This document shows positions 27,169-35,342 of a DNA stretch of 64,000 nt, one piece after another. This DNA comes from Rubrimonas sp036788415 (lineage in GTDB: Bacteria; Pseudomonadota; Alphaproteobacteria; Rhodobacterales; Rhodobacteraceae), in the NCBI RefSeq assembly GCF_036788415.1, contig NZ_DAIQNN010000010.1:7749-71748 (forward strand), in the 5' to 3' direction. The notes below the pieces were generated by a model. That model saw only the letters and a program-made list of their open reading frames with translations, was not told the DNA's origin and searched no databases. Within the stretch, counting starts at the first letter, position 1. Each line of letters begins with the position of its first letter. Made by a program: the position numbers and the translations under genes.

Positions 27169-29562
27169 ATGGCGCTCGATGCGGCGGCGACGCAGATGCG
27201 GAGCATCGCTCTGCCGATCGCCGGGATGACCTGCGCAGGCTGCGCCGGGCGCGTAGAACGCGCGCTCGCCGCAGCGCCCGGCGTGGTGGGCGCGGAGGTC
27301 AATCTGGCGCTCGAGACGGCGCAGCTGCGCGTCGCCCCGGACGGTCCGACGCCGGCGCGGCTGGCCGAGATCGTGCGCGAGGCGGGCTTCGGCGTCCGGC
27401 TCGCCGAGACGCGGCTGAAGATCGGCGGGATGACCTGCGCGGGCTGCGCGGGCCGGGTCGAGCGCGCGCTTGCGTCGCAGCCGGGCGTGATCTCGGCGGA
27501 GGTCAATCTCGCGCTCGAGACGGCGACGGTGCGGGCGGCGCCCGGCGCGTTCGACGCCGGCGCCCTCGAACGGGCGGTCGCCGCGACCGGCTTCTCCGCC
27601 GAGGCGATCCGCGACGAGGCCCCGCCAGCCGACGAGTTCGGCGCGCAGGCCCGGCGCGACATGCGGATGCTCGCGGTCGCCGCGGCGCTGACGGCGCCCT
27701 TCATGGTCCAGATGGCGGCCATGGCGACGGGCGCGCATTGGCACATGCCCGTGTGGCTCGAAGTCGCGCTGGCGGCGCCGGTGCAGTTCTGGGTCGGCGC
27801 GCGGTTCTACAGGGCCGCATGGTCGGCTCTGAAGGCGGGCGCGGGCAACATGGATCAGCTTGTCGCGCTCGGCTCTTCGGCGGCGTTCTTCTACTCGCTC
27901 TGGCTCGCGGCGACGCAAGGCGCGGCGGCGGGGGGCGCGCTCTATTTCGAGGCCTCGGCCTTCATCGTGACGCTGGTGCTCGCGGGCAAGACGCTGGAGG
28001 CCCGCGCCAAGCGCTCCGCCACGGAGGCGTTGCGGTCGCTGATGGCGCTGCGGCCCGAGAGCGCCACTGTCCTGCGCGCCGGAAAGGAGCTCGAAGTCGC
28101 GATCGCCGAGGTCGCGATCGGCGATGTCGTGATCGTGCGCCCCGGCGCGCGGCTGCCGGTGGACGGGCGCATCCTGCGCGGCGAGACCGAGCTCGACGAG
28201 AGCCTGATCACTGGCGAATCGATGCCGGTGCGGCGCGGCCCCGGCGAGGACGCGCCGGCGGGCGCGCTGAACGGCGGCGGGCTGATCCGGCTGCGCGCCG
28301 AACGGGTCGGGCGCGACAGCACGCTCGCGCGCATCGCGCGGATGGTCGCCGAGGCGCAGTCCGGAAAGGCGCCGATCCAGCGGCTGGTGGACCGGGTGGC
28401 GAGCGTGTTCGTGCCGGTCGTGCTCGGCGTGGCGGCGGCGACCTTCGCGGGCTGGACGCTGGCCGGCGCCGGCGCCGGCGCGGCGCTCGAAGCGGCGGTC
28501 GCGGTGCTGGTGGTCGCCTGCCCCTGCGCGCTGGGGCTCGCGACGCCGACGGCGCTCGTCGCGGGAACCGGGGCGGCGGCGCGGGCGGGCATCCTGATCC
28601 GCGACATCGAGGCGCTCGAACGCGCCGCGATGATCGACGCGGTTCTGTTCGACAAGACCGGGACGCTGACCATTGGCGCGCCGGAGCTGGTCGATCTGGC
28701 GGGCGACCCGGCGGCGCTGCGGCTCGCGGCGTCCGCGCAGCGGGGTTCGGAGCATCCGCTGGGACGCGCGACGGTCGCGGCGGCGCAGGCGCGGGGGCTC
28801 GATCTCGCCGAGCCCGAGGGCTTCCGGGCGACCCCGGGCGAGGGGGTCGAGGCGGTGGTGGAGGGCCGGCAGGTCCGCGTGGGCCGGCGGCGCTTCGTCG
28901 GCGGCGCGGCGGATGCGGCGCTGGAGGCGGCGGCGGCGCTGCTCGCCGAACAGGGTCTGACCGCGGTGTGGATCGGGGTCGACGGGCGCCCTGCGGCGGT
29001 CGCCGGCTTCGCCGACGCGCCGCGCCCGGATGCGGCGGCGGCCGTTGCGGCGCTCAAGGCGCGCGGGATCGACGTCCGCATGCTGACCGGCGACGCGCCG
29101 GAGACGGCTGCGCGCATCGCCGGGAAACTGGGTCTCGCGCAGGTCGAGGCCGGGCTCAGGCCCGAGGACAAGCTGCGGCTGCTGCGCGCCTTGCGCGCCG
29201 AAGGCAAGCGCGTCGCGATGATCGGCGACGGCGTCAACGACGCGCCGGCGCTGGCGGCGGCCGATGTCGGCGTCGCGATGAGCGGCGGCGCCGACGTCGC
29301 GCGCGAGGCGGCGGGGATCACCCTCATGCGCCCCCGCCCGAGCCTGGTTCCGGCGGCCTTCGACATCGCCGCCGCCACGGCGCGCAAGATCCGCCAGAAC
29401 CTCGTCTGGGCCTTCGCCTACAACGTCGCGCTGATCCCGGCGGCGGCGCTGGGCCATCTGAGCCCGGCGCTGGCCGCGGCGGCGATGGCCTGCTCAAGCC
29501 TCAGCGTCGTCGGCAACGCGCTGCTGCTCAAGCGCTGGACGCCGGAGGGGGACTCGCGATGA
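27169..29562 (+). CDS. copA: Copper-exporting P1B-type ATPase CopA
   Basis: Exports Cu(I) from the cytoplasm; 797 residues. Two N-terminal heavy-metal domains each carry GMTCAGCAGRVERAL (Cys22/Cys25 and Cys90/Cys93), so similar that a recent tandem duplication is likely. They are followed by TGES in the actuator domain, the transmembrane CPC (Cys451, Cys453), the phosphorylated Asp495 in DKTGTLT, SEHPLG, and GDGVNDAPAL. The late NLVWAFAYNV and MACSSLSVVGNALLL identify the Cu+ group. GAAGGGGG precedes the ATG. Regulation by CueR is predicted from the promoter and from cueR overlapping the 3' end. Confidence 0.97.
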   Translation: MALDAAATQMRSIALPIAGMTCAGCAGRVERALAAAPGVVGAEVNLALETAQLRVAPDGPTPARLAEIVREAGFGVRLAETRLKIGGMTCAGCAGRVERALASQPGVISAEVNLALETATVRAAPGAFDAGALERAVAATGFSAEAIRDEAPPADEFGAQARRDMRMLAVAAALTAPFMVQMAAMATGAHWHMPVWLEVALAAPVQFWVGARFYRAAWSALKAGAGNMDQLVALGSSAAFFYSLWLAATQGAAAGGALYFEASAFIVTLVLAGKTLEARAKRSATEALRSLMALRPESATVLRAGKELEVAIAEVAIGDVVIVRPGARLPVDGRILRGETELDESLITGESMPVRRGPGEDAPAGALNGGGLIRLRAERVGRDSTLARIARMVAEAQSGKAPIQRLVDRVASVFVPVVLGVAAATFAGWTLAGAGAGAALEAAVAVLVVACPCALGLATPTALVAGTGAAARAGILIRDIEALERAAMIDAVLFDKTGTLTIGAPELVDLAGDPAALRLAASAQRGSEHPLGRATVAAAQARGLDLAEPEGFRATPGEGVEAVVEGRQVRVGRRRFVGGAADAALEAAAALLAEQGLTAVWIGVDGRPAAVAGFADAPRPDAAAAVAALKARGIDVRMLTGDAPETAARIAGKLGLAQVEAGLRPEDKLRLLRALRAEGKRVAMIGDGVNDAPALAAADVGVAMSGGADVAREAAGITLMRPRPSLVPAAFDIAAATARKIRQNLVWAFAYNVALIPAAALGHLSPALAAAAMACSSLSVVGNALLLKRWTPEGDSR

Positions 29563-29957
29563 ACATCGGCGACGCGGCGGCGGCGAGCGGGCTGCCGGCC
29601 AAGACGATCCGCTATTACGAGGAGATCGGGCTGATCCGCCCGGCGCGCGCGGCCAATGGCTATCGCGATTTCGGTGAGGCGGAGCTGCGCAAGCTCTGCT
29701 TCGTGGGCCGCGCGCGGGACCTCGGCTTCAGCATCGAGGAATGCCGGGCGCTGCTGGGGCTCTACGAGGACCGCAGCCGCGCCTCGGCGGATGTGAAGCG
29801 GCTCGCGCGCGGGCATCTCGACGACATCGACCGCAAGATCGCGGAGCTTCAGGCGATGCGCGCGACGCTGTCGGACCTCGTCGCGCGCTGCCATGGCGAC
29901 GACCGGCCCGACTGCCCGATCCTCGACGGCATCGCCTGCGGCGGGGCGGCTCAGTAG
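29559..29957 (+). CDS. cueR: Copper-responsive MerR-family regulator CueR
   Basis: 132-residue activator. The N-terminal winged helix-turn-helix (MNIGDAAAASGLPAKTIRYY) is followed by the dimerisation helix and the metal loop CHGDDRPDCPILDGIAC. Cys111 and Cys119 match E. coli CueR Cys112 and Cys120, and a Ser lies at the position of CueR Ser77, the pattern for +1 ions (Cu, Ag, Au). It overlaps the copA stop (ATGA), so it is expressed from the promoter it controls. Its end overlaps the convergent zinc-ribbon gene by 7 bases. Confidence 0.95.
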   Translation: MNIGDAAAASGLPAKTIRYYEEIGLIRPARAANGYRDFGEAELRKLCFVGRARDLGFSIEECRALLGLYEDRSRASADVKRLARGHLDDIDRKIAELQAMRATLSDLVARCHGDDRPDCPILDGIACGGAAQ

Positions 29958-31105
29958 AGCTGCGGCCCGCCGCCTTGCGAGAACAGCCAGAACAGCGCGG
30001 CCGCGACCGCCGCAGCCGAAACGACCGCCAGCGCGATCTTCCAGACCGACCAGGGCCGGGCGCCGGAGACGCGCCCGGTGCGCCCGTTGACGAGGACGCG
30101 GTAGGGTTTCCCCCGCCAGCGATAGGCGCCGACCCAGACCGGCAGCAGCACATGCTTGAAGGTCACGTCCGAGATGCGGGTGTCGATCCGGTCGATGCGC
30201 TGCTGATCGCCGCCGATGTCGCGGCGCACGTCCTGCGCGATCTGCGCGTCCATCGTCCGGCGCGCCTCGACGAAGGCCGCGCGCAGATCGACCGTATAGG
30301 CCTCGGCGCGGAAGCCGGCGAGCCAGTCGGGCGCGTAGGGGGCGAGATGCGTGAGGTCCCAGGGCGCGAGGCGGTCGGCCTCGGCTTGCGAGAGGCTCGT
30401 GGAGCCGCGCGCGAGCACGTCGTCGAAGGCGCGCGCGACGCGCCCGCGCGCGGGGCGCCAACGGATTTCGGTCATGCTCTGCGTCTGGCCCTTGGGGCCG
30501 CGGCGGGTGCGGCGGACGGCGTCGCCGCGCTGGCCGGAATAGGCGGTCTCGGTGTGGGCGTCGAAGGTCCAGTGCGGCGCGTAAACCCCGCTCAGCGCGC
30601 CGCGGCGGGCGTAGCGCGACAGGCCCGAGGGGGCGAACCACAACCCCTGCAGCCATCGCGCGAGCGCCGCGCGTGCCTCCGCCTCGTCGATGGCGAAGGG
30701 CAGAAGGGCCTGCGGGCGGATGTGGCGGTCGGCGCGCGGCGGGGCGACCAGCGGGCTCGCGCAGAACGGGCAGGTCTTCGCCTGCTCGGCTGGGTCGAAC
30801 TCGACATCGGCGCCGCAGCTGTCGCAATGGACGATCTGCGTCGCCTCCATGATCGCCGCGTCCGCGCCGGCGCGCAGCGCCGCCTCGAAATCCTGCTCGC
30901 GCAGCGCCGCTGAACGGTCGCCCGCCTCGGGGGTGGGGTTCTCGGCGCCGCAGAACGGACAGGTCAGGGTGAAGGTTCCGGGCCGGTAGCCCAGCGACGC
31001 GCCGCAGGAGCGGCAGGGAAAGCGCGCCACCTCGTCGGGCGGCTGCGCGGGCGCAGCCGAGGGCGCGGCGCGCGCGGCGCCCCAGGGGCCGATCTTCAGC
31101 GCCAT
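29951..31105 (-). CDS. Zinc-ribbon protein with C-terminal membrane anchor (YdjG-like)
   Basis: 384 residues. Two zinc ribbons are visible: CRSCGASLGYRPGTFTLTCP followed by FCG (from ~residue 31) and CDSCGADV...CPFCASPLV (~94-119). The central part (PQALLPFAIDEAEARAAL; VYAPHWTFDAHTETAYSG) resembles membrane-associated zinc-ribbon proteins encoded beside SPFH genes. One transmembrane helix (IALAVVSAAAVAAALFWLF) lies at the C-terminus. The order with the SPFH gene, 7 nt upstream, recalls the Bacillus pspA-ydjGHI operon, in which such proteins anchor the SPFH protein. No molecular activity is established here. Confidence 0.75.
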   Translation of the reverse strand: MALKIGPWGAARAAPSAAPAQPPDEVARFPCRSCGASLGYRPGTFTLTCPFCGAENPTPEAGDRSAALREQDFEAALRAGADAAIMEATQIVHCDSCGADVEFDPAEQAKTCPFCASPLVAPPRADRHIRPQALLPFAIDEAEARAALARWLQGLWFAPSGLSRYARRGALSGVYAPHWTFDAHTETAYSGQRGDAVRRTRRGPKGQTQSMTEIRWRPARGRVARAFDDVLARGSTSLSQAEADRLAPWDLTHLAPYAPDWLAGFRAEAYTVDLRAAFVEARRTMDAQIAQDVRRDIGGDQQRIDRIDTRISDVTFKHVLLPVWVGAYRWRGKPYRVLVNGRTGRVSGARPWSVWKIALAVVSAAAVAAALFWLFSQGGGPQLY

Positions 31106-31112
31106 GGCGGGA

Positions 31113-32228
31113 TCAGGCGGCGGGCGGCGCGGGCGGCGGCGGCGGCGGGGCGACGGTGAAGAGGCGCGCGAGCTCGTCGATCTCGCCGGCCTGCGTCCAG
31201 CCGGGCGCGCCCGGCGTCCAGACCAGCGTCTCGCGGGTCAGCCCGCCTTCCACGGCCATGCGCCCGAGTTCGGCCTTGCCGAAAGGGCCGCGCGTCGCGC
31301 CGTTCTCGGCGATGTGCCAGACCCTTTCGGGCGGCGGGGGCGGCGGCGGAACATGGGCGGCGGGCGCGGGGGCGCGGCCCCACGGCCCCGCCATGCCGGC
31401 GCCCATCCCTGCGCCCATGCCCATCCCGATGGCTGCGCCCATCGCCGAGCCCGGCGCTTCGGCGGCGGCGCGCATCGCCTCGGCCTGCTGGAATCGCGCA
31501 TACCGGTCGAGATCGCCCACCGCGCCCATCGCCGCGCGCTTGTCGATGGCCGCCTCCACCTCCTGCGGCATCGACATGTTCTCGATGAAGAGCGCCGGCG
31601 TCTGGATCCCGTAGGCGGCGAGCTCCGGCGCGATCCTCTGGCGCAGCAGATCGGCGAGCTGGTCGGCGTGGCCCGCGAGGTCGATGGCGGCGATCCCGGA
31701 ATTGGCCAGCGCGTTGGAGAAGCGGCTGACGATCAGGCTGCGGATCTGGAACTCGATCTCGTCGGTGGTGAAGGCGCCGTCGGTGCCGACGATCTCGGTC
31801 AGGAACAGGCCGGGATCGACGATGCGCAATTCGTAGGTTCCGAAGGCGCGCACCCGCACGATGCCGAATTCCGGGTCGCGCAGGATGATGGGGTTCTTGG
31901 TGCCCCATTTGAGATTCTGGAACCGGCGCAGCGAGACGAAATAGACGTCCGACAGGAAGGGCGACTTGAAGCCGTGGTCCCAGTGCTGCAGCGTCGTCAG
32001 CACCGGCAGGTTGTTGGTCTCGAGCAGATAGAGCCCCGGCGGGAACACGTCGGCGAGCTGGCCTTCATGCACGAACACGGCGGCCTGCCCTTCGCGCACG
32101 GTGAGCTTCGCGCCGTACTTGATGGCGGCCCCGTGGCGTTCGAAGCGCGAGACGAGCGTGCGCCGGTCGTCCTCGGTCCAGTCGATGACGTCGATGAATT
32201 CGCCGGTGAGGCGGTCCCAGAGGCTCAT
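31113..32228 (-). CDS. SPFH/band-7 protein with C-terminal GYF_2 domain (YdjI-like)
   Basis: 371 residues. The N-terminal half is an SPFH-type domain of the virion-core/YdjI group (FIDVIDWTEDD, VREGQAAVFVHEGQLADVF, PGLYLLETNNLPVL, VRAFGTYELRI, IEFQIRSLIVSRFSNAL). A Gly/Met-rich stretch with GMGMGAGMGAGMAG and a polyproline run follow. The C-terminal part, from WHIAENGATRGPFGKAEL, is a GYF_2-type domain that usually binds proline-rich peptides; a second polyproline run ends the protein, so self-interaction is possible. It has no transmembrane helix and probably scaffolds at the membrane with the zinc-ribbon protein. Confidence 0.8.
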   Translation of the reverse strand: MSLWDRLTGEFIDVIDWTEDDRRTLVSRFERHGAAIKYGAKLTVREGQAAVFVHEGQLADVFPPGLYLLETNNLPVLTTLQHWDHGFKSPFLSDVYFVSLRRFQNLKWGTKNPIILRDPEFGIVRVRAFGTYELRIVDPGLFLTEIVGTDGAFTTDEIEFQIRSLIVSRFSNALANSGIAAIDLAGHADQLADLLRQRIAPELAAYGIQTPALFIENMSMPQEVEAAIDKRAAMGAVGDLDRYARFQQAEAMRAAAEAPGSAMGAAIGMGMGAGMGAGMAGPWGRAPAPAAHVPPPPPPPERVWHIAENGATRGPFGKAELGRMAVEGGLTRETLVWTPGAPGWTQAGEIDELARLFTVAPPPPPPAPPAA

Positions 32229-32301
32229 CGGGCGCTCCGCTGCGCAGTTTCGATCGCGCCTCTCTTAGCACGGTCGGCGCCGCGCGCAGCAGCGAAAGCG
32301 C

Positions 32302-32979
32302 CTATTGCAGCGCAGAGGCGGGATCGCGGCGCGCGGCCTGATCGGCCCGGCGCGGAGCGGCGATGTCGAGCGCCAGCATCGCCTCTGCGGCGCGGCGGGC
32401 GTCCCCGGCGTAGCTGGGGTCGCGCGAGGCCTGGGCGGCGACGATGGCGCCGTCGATCAGCACGGTGAAGAGGCGGGCGACCCGCTCGGGGTCGGGGAGG
32501 CGGGCGAGCGTCGCCTGCGCGCGAATCCAGCCGAGGATGTGGGTTTTGTGGGCGGCGGCGATCTGGCGGATGCGCTCGTCCTCGCTGTTGAACTCGCCGA
32601 TCGCGTTGATGAAGGGGCAGCCGTAGAAGGCGGGGTCGGCGAACCAGTCGCGCAGCACGTCGAACACGCCGAGGAGCCGCGCCTTCGCGTCGCCGGGAAT
32701 GCGCGCGACCTCCGCGAAGAACCACGCCCGCCACGCCGCGCCCTCGGCCTCCAGCACCGCCTCGATCAGCTGATCCTTGGACGCGAAATGCTTGTAGAGG
32801 GTGGTCTTGGCCGCCCCGGCGCGCCGCGCGACGGCGTCCACGCCCGTCGCCGCGAAGCCCTCATGGCAGAACAGATAGGCGGCGGCGGCGAGGATGCGGT
32901 CGCGCGGCCTGTCGCTGTAGACCGCCGAGCAGATCACCACTGCGCCTTGCCGCGCTGCGTCATCCGGCGATTCGCCCAT
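32302..32979 (-). CDS. TetR/AcrR-family transcriptional regulator
   Basis: 225 residues. An N-terminal TetR helix-turn-helix is clear (DRILAAAAYLFCHEGFAATG, then VDAVARRAGAAKTTLYKHF); the ligand-binding half contains FYGCPFINAIGEF, common in this subgroup. It diverges from the ABC transporter/flavoprotein operon and is the obvious candidate for its repressor. GGGGGCG lies just upstream of the ATG at 32979. A family start closer to the HTH (for example a GTG around residue 14) is possible. Confidence 0.87.
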   Translation of the reverse strand: MGESPDDAARQGAVVICSAVYSDRPRDRILAAAAYLFCHEGFAATGVDAVARRAGAAKTTLYKHFASKDQLIEAVLEAEGAAWRAWFFAEVARIPGDAKARLLGVFDVLRDWFADPAFYGCPFINAIGEFNSEDERIRQIAAAHKTHILGWIRAQATLARLPDPERVARLFTVLIDGAIVAAQASRDPSYAGDARRAAEAMLALDIAAPRRADQAARRDPASALQ

Positions 32980-33007
32980 CAGCGCCCCCTGTCACTCCAT
33001 ACCCAAG

Positions 33008-33035
33008 TTCATACAGGTCGGTTTGATCGTTGCAA
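33008..33035 (-). promoter_or_regulatory. Promoter and possible operator of the tetR-type gene
   Basis: On the minus strand TTGCAA (33030-33035) and TATGAA (33008-33013) are 16 bases apart, about 30 bases ahead of the regulator's ATG. The spacer holds an imperfect dyad (plus strand TACAGGTCGGTTTGA, 33012-33026) of the size TetR proteins bind, so autorepression is plausible. The operator is inferred. Confidence 0.45.
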
Positions 33036-33078
33036 GGGAAATGAGCAGATGCGGAACGTCGCAAGCGGCTCCTTCACG

Positions 33079-33180
33079 CACATAACGATTATATAATAAT
33101 CATCATTAAGACTATTTGCCGGTTATATAGCCATAAATTTTGCTTGAGACGAAAAACGAGTCGGAAAAATCGCATTAAGG
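33079..33180. promoter_or_regulatory. AT-rich control region between the TetR gene and the ABC operon
   Basis: About 100 bases of sharply lower GC than the rest of the window. A perfect dyad GATTAT-ATA-ATAATC (33087-33101) contains a consensus -10 hexamer TATAAT on the plus strand (33092-33097) and another on the minus strand (33088-33093). A second small dyad around GGTTATATAGCC (33121-33132) follows. I cannot pick a convincing -35 for either, which would fit an activator-dependent or repressor-covered promoter. Confidence 0.45.
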
Positions 33181-33243
33181 TTTGACAGCGCGCCCGCCCT
33201 GCCGCCCCATGGCGCTACCGATCTGTATGATCGCACCCGCAGC

Positions 33244-34080
33244 ATGAGCGAGGCGCTCCGCATGGCCCAGAAGCTTCCGACGATCCGGACGCCGGCGCAG
33301 CAGCCGCACCCGCACCGTCCCGGCGCGATGGCGGCGGGGGCGCATGTCCGCGTCGAGGGGCTCTCGCATCGCTACCGCCGCGGCGACCCCGACGCGCTGA
33401 CCGGCATCGACCTCGAGATCCAGCCCGGAGAAGTCGCGGCCCTCGTCGGGCGGTCCGGCTGCGGGAAATCCACGCTCCTGCACCTGATCGCCGGACTCTC
33501 GAAGCCGACCAAAGGCGACATCTGGATCAACGGCGCGCATGTGCGGGGGCCTTCCCCGCGCTGGGTGATGATGTTCCAGGCGCCCTCGCTCTTTCCGTGG
33601 ATGACCGTGGCGCAGAACGCGGCGCTCGGCCTGCGCTTCACCCGCCGCAGCCATCTGATCGCCGAGCGCGTGCCCAAGCTGCTGCGCATGGTCGAGCTCG
33701 ACGCGCTGGCCGACCGCAACGCGCAGGATCTGTCGGGGGGCCAGCAGCAGCGCGTGGCGCTGGCGCGCAGTCTCGCCGCCGAGCCCGACCTGCTGCTGCT
33801 CGACGAGCCCTTCTCCGCGCTCGACGCCTTCACCCGCCGCGCGCTCCAGCGCGACGTGCGGCGGATCGCGGGCGAGCTGGGGCTCACCGTCATCCTCGTC
33901 ACCCATGACATCGGCGAGGCGGTCGCGATGGCCGACCGCGCCTTCATCATGGAGCCGCATCCGGGCCGTATCGTCTGCGAGACGCCGCTGAGCCCGGGCG
34001 CCGCCCGCGAGGCCGACGACGCCGCCTTCCAGGCCGAGCGCGCCCGCCTCAACGCCCTCTACGAAGCCCACGCAGCCTGA
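33244..34080 (+). CDS. ABC transporter ATPase, nitrate/sulfonate/taurine type
   Basis: 278 residues. Walker A GRSGCGKSTLLHLIAGL (near residue 75), Q-loop MMFQAPSLFPWMTV, signature LSGGQQQRVALARSL, Walker B LLLLDEPFSALD and THDIGEAV are all intact. The FPWMTV segment after the Q-loop is typical of the TauB/SsuB/NrtD group. The start is uncertain: ATG at 33244 has no ribosome-binding site, ATG at 33262 has a weak one, and the domain itself begins near residue 35. First gene of an eight-gene operon. Confidence 0.92.
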   Translation: MSEALRMAQKLPTIRTPAQQPHPHRPGAMAAGAHVRVEGLSHRYRRGDPDALTGIDLEIQPGEVAALVGRSGCGKSTLLHLIAGLSKPTKGDIWINGAHVRGPSPRWVMMFQAPSLFPWMTVAQNAALGLRFTRRSHLIAERVPKLLRMVELDALADRNAQDLSGGQQQRVALARSLAAEPDLLLLDEPFSALDAFTRRALQRDVRRIAGELGLTVILVTHDIGEAVAMADRAFIMEPHPGRIVCETPLSPGAAREADDAAFQAERARLNALYEAHAA

Positions 34081-34094
34081 TGGAGCGCCCGCGC

Positions 34095-35342
34095 ATGTCC
34101 ACCGACCCCGATTTCGAGGCCCGCTGGGCCGCCGACGCCTACGCCGCCGACTATTCGCGCCGCCAGACGCTGAGCATGTTCGCCAAGGGCGGGCTGTTCG
34201 CGGGCCTGTCCGGCCTGCTCTCGGCGCTGCCGAAAATCTCCTACGCGCAGGAGGACGAGGTGGTGCGGCTCGGCTACCTGCCGATCACCGACGCCACCGC
34301 CCTGCTCGTCGCCCACGCCAAGGGCTTCTTCGGCGACGAGGGGCTCGAGGCCGAGAAGCCGACGCTGATCCGCGGCTGGTCGCCGCTGATCGAGGGGTTC
34401 GTGGCCAACAAGTTCAATGTGGTCCACTTCCTCAACCCGATCCCGATCTGGATGCGCTACAACACCAACTTCCCCGTGAAGGTGCTGGCCTGGGCGCACA
34501 CCAACGGCTCGGGCCTCGTGGTCGGCGGGCACACCGGCATCACCGATTTCAGCCAGCTCGGCGGCAAGCAGGTGGCCGTGCCGTTCTGGTATTCGATGCA
34601 CAACATCGTGCTGCAATACGCGCTGCGGCAGTCGGGCGTGAAGCCCGTCATCAAGGCGCAGGGCGAGCCGCTGGCGCCCGACGAGTGCAACCTCCAGGTC
34701 ATGGCGCCGCCCGAGATGCCGCCCGCGCTCGCTGCGAAGAAGCTCGACGCCTACATCGTCGCCGAGCCGTTCAACGCGCTGGGCGAGCTGAAGGCCGGCG
34801 CGCGCATGCTCCGCTTCACCGGCGACATCTGGAAGAACCACCCCTGCTGCGTCGTCTCGATGCATGAGGCCGCCGTCGCCGAGCGGCCCGAGTGGACGCA
34901 GAAAGTCGTCAACGCCGTGGTGCGCGGCGCCATCTACGCCTCGATGAACAAGGCGGAAGTGGCCGAGCTGATCTCGGCGGACGGCGCCGGCTACCTCCCC
35001 GCCCCCGCTCCGGTCGTGCTGCGGGCTATGACGCATTACGATGACGCGGCCTACACGGACAGCGGCGCGATCCGCCATCAAGCGGAATGGGGCAATGGGC
35101 GCATCGACTTCCAGCCCTGGCCCTATCCGACTGCCGACGCGCTGACCGTGACGCAGATGCGCGAGACGGTGGTGGGCGGCGACGCGGCCTTCCTCGCCGA
35201 TCTCGACCCCGCCTTCGTCGCCGAGGACCTGGTGGACCGCCGCTTCGTGAAGGCGGCCCTCGAAGCCAATCCCGACTGGCTGAAGGACCCCTCGGTGAAC
35301 CCGGGCGATCCGTTCAACCGCGAGGAGGTCCTGTCGCTGTGA
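34095..35342 (+). CDS. NMT1/SsuA-like substrate-binding protein with Tat signal
   Basis: Periplasmic receptor of the ABC importer, 415 residues from the ATG at 34095; an ATG at 34080 is also in frame but lacks a ribosome-binding site. A twin-arginine signal (SRRQTLSMFAKGG, Arg22-Arg23) sits behind a 20-residue n-region and ends near ISYAQ. The mature part starts VVRLGYLPITDATALLVAHA, the typical NMT1/SsuA/CmpA fold, with IVAEPFNALGE later. Tat export implies folding in the cytoplasm, perhaps with a cofactor or metal. Ligand unknown: a sulfonate, sulfur heterocycle or related anion is inferred from the neighbours. Confidence 0.88.
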   Translation: MSTDPDFEARWAADAYAADYSRRQTLSMFAKGGLFAGLSGLLSALPKISYAQEDEVVRLGYLPITDATALLVAHAKGFFGDEGLEAEKPTLIRGWSPLIEGFVANKFNVVHFLNPIPIWMRYNTNFPVKVLAWAHTNGSGLVVGGHTGITDFSQLGGKQVAVPFWYSMHNIVLQYALRQSGVKPVIKAQGEPLAPDECNLQVMAPPEMPPALAAKKLDAYIVAEPFNALGELKAGARMLRFTGDIWKNHPCCVVSMHEAAVAERPEWTQKVVNAVVRGAIYASMNKAEVAELISADGAGYLPAPAPVVLRAMTHYDDAAYTDSGAIRHQAEWGNGRIDFQPWPYPTADALTVTQMRETVVGGDAAFLADLDPAFVAEDLVDRRFVKAALEANPDWLKDPSVNPGDPFNREEVLSL

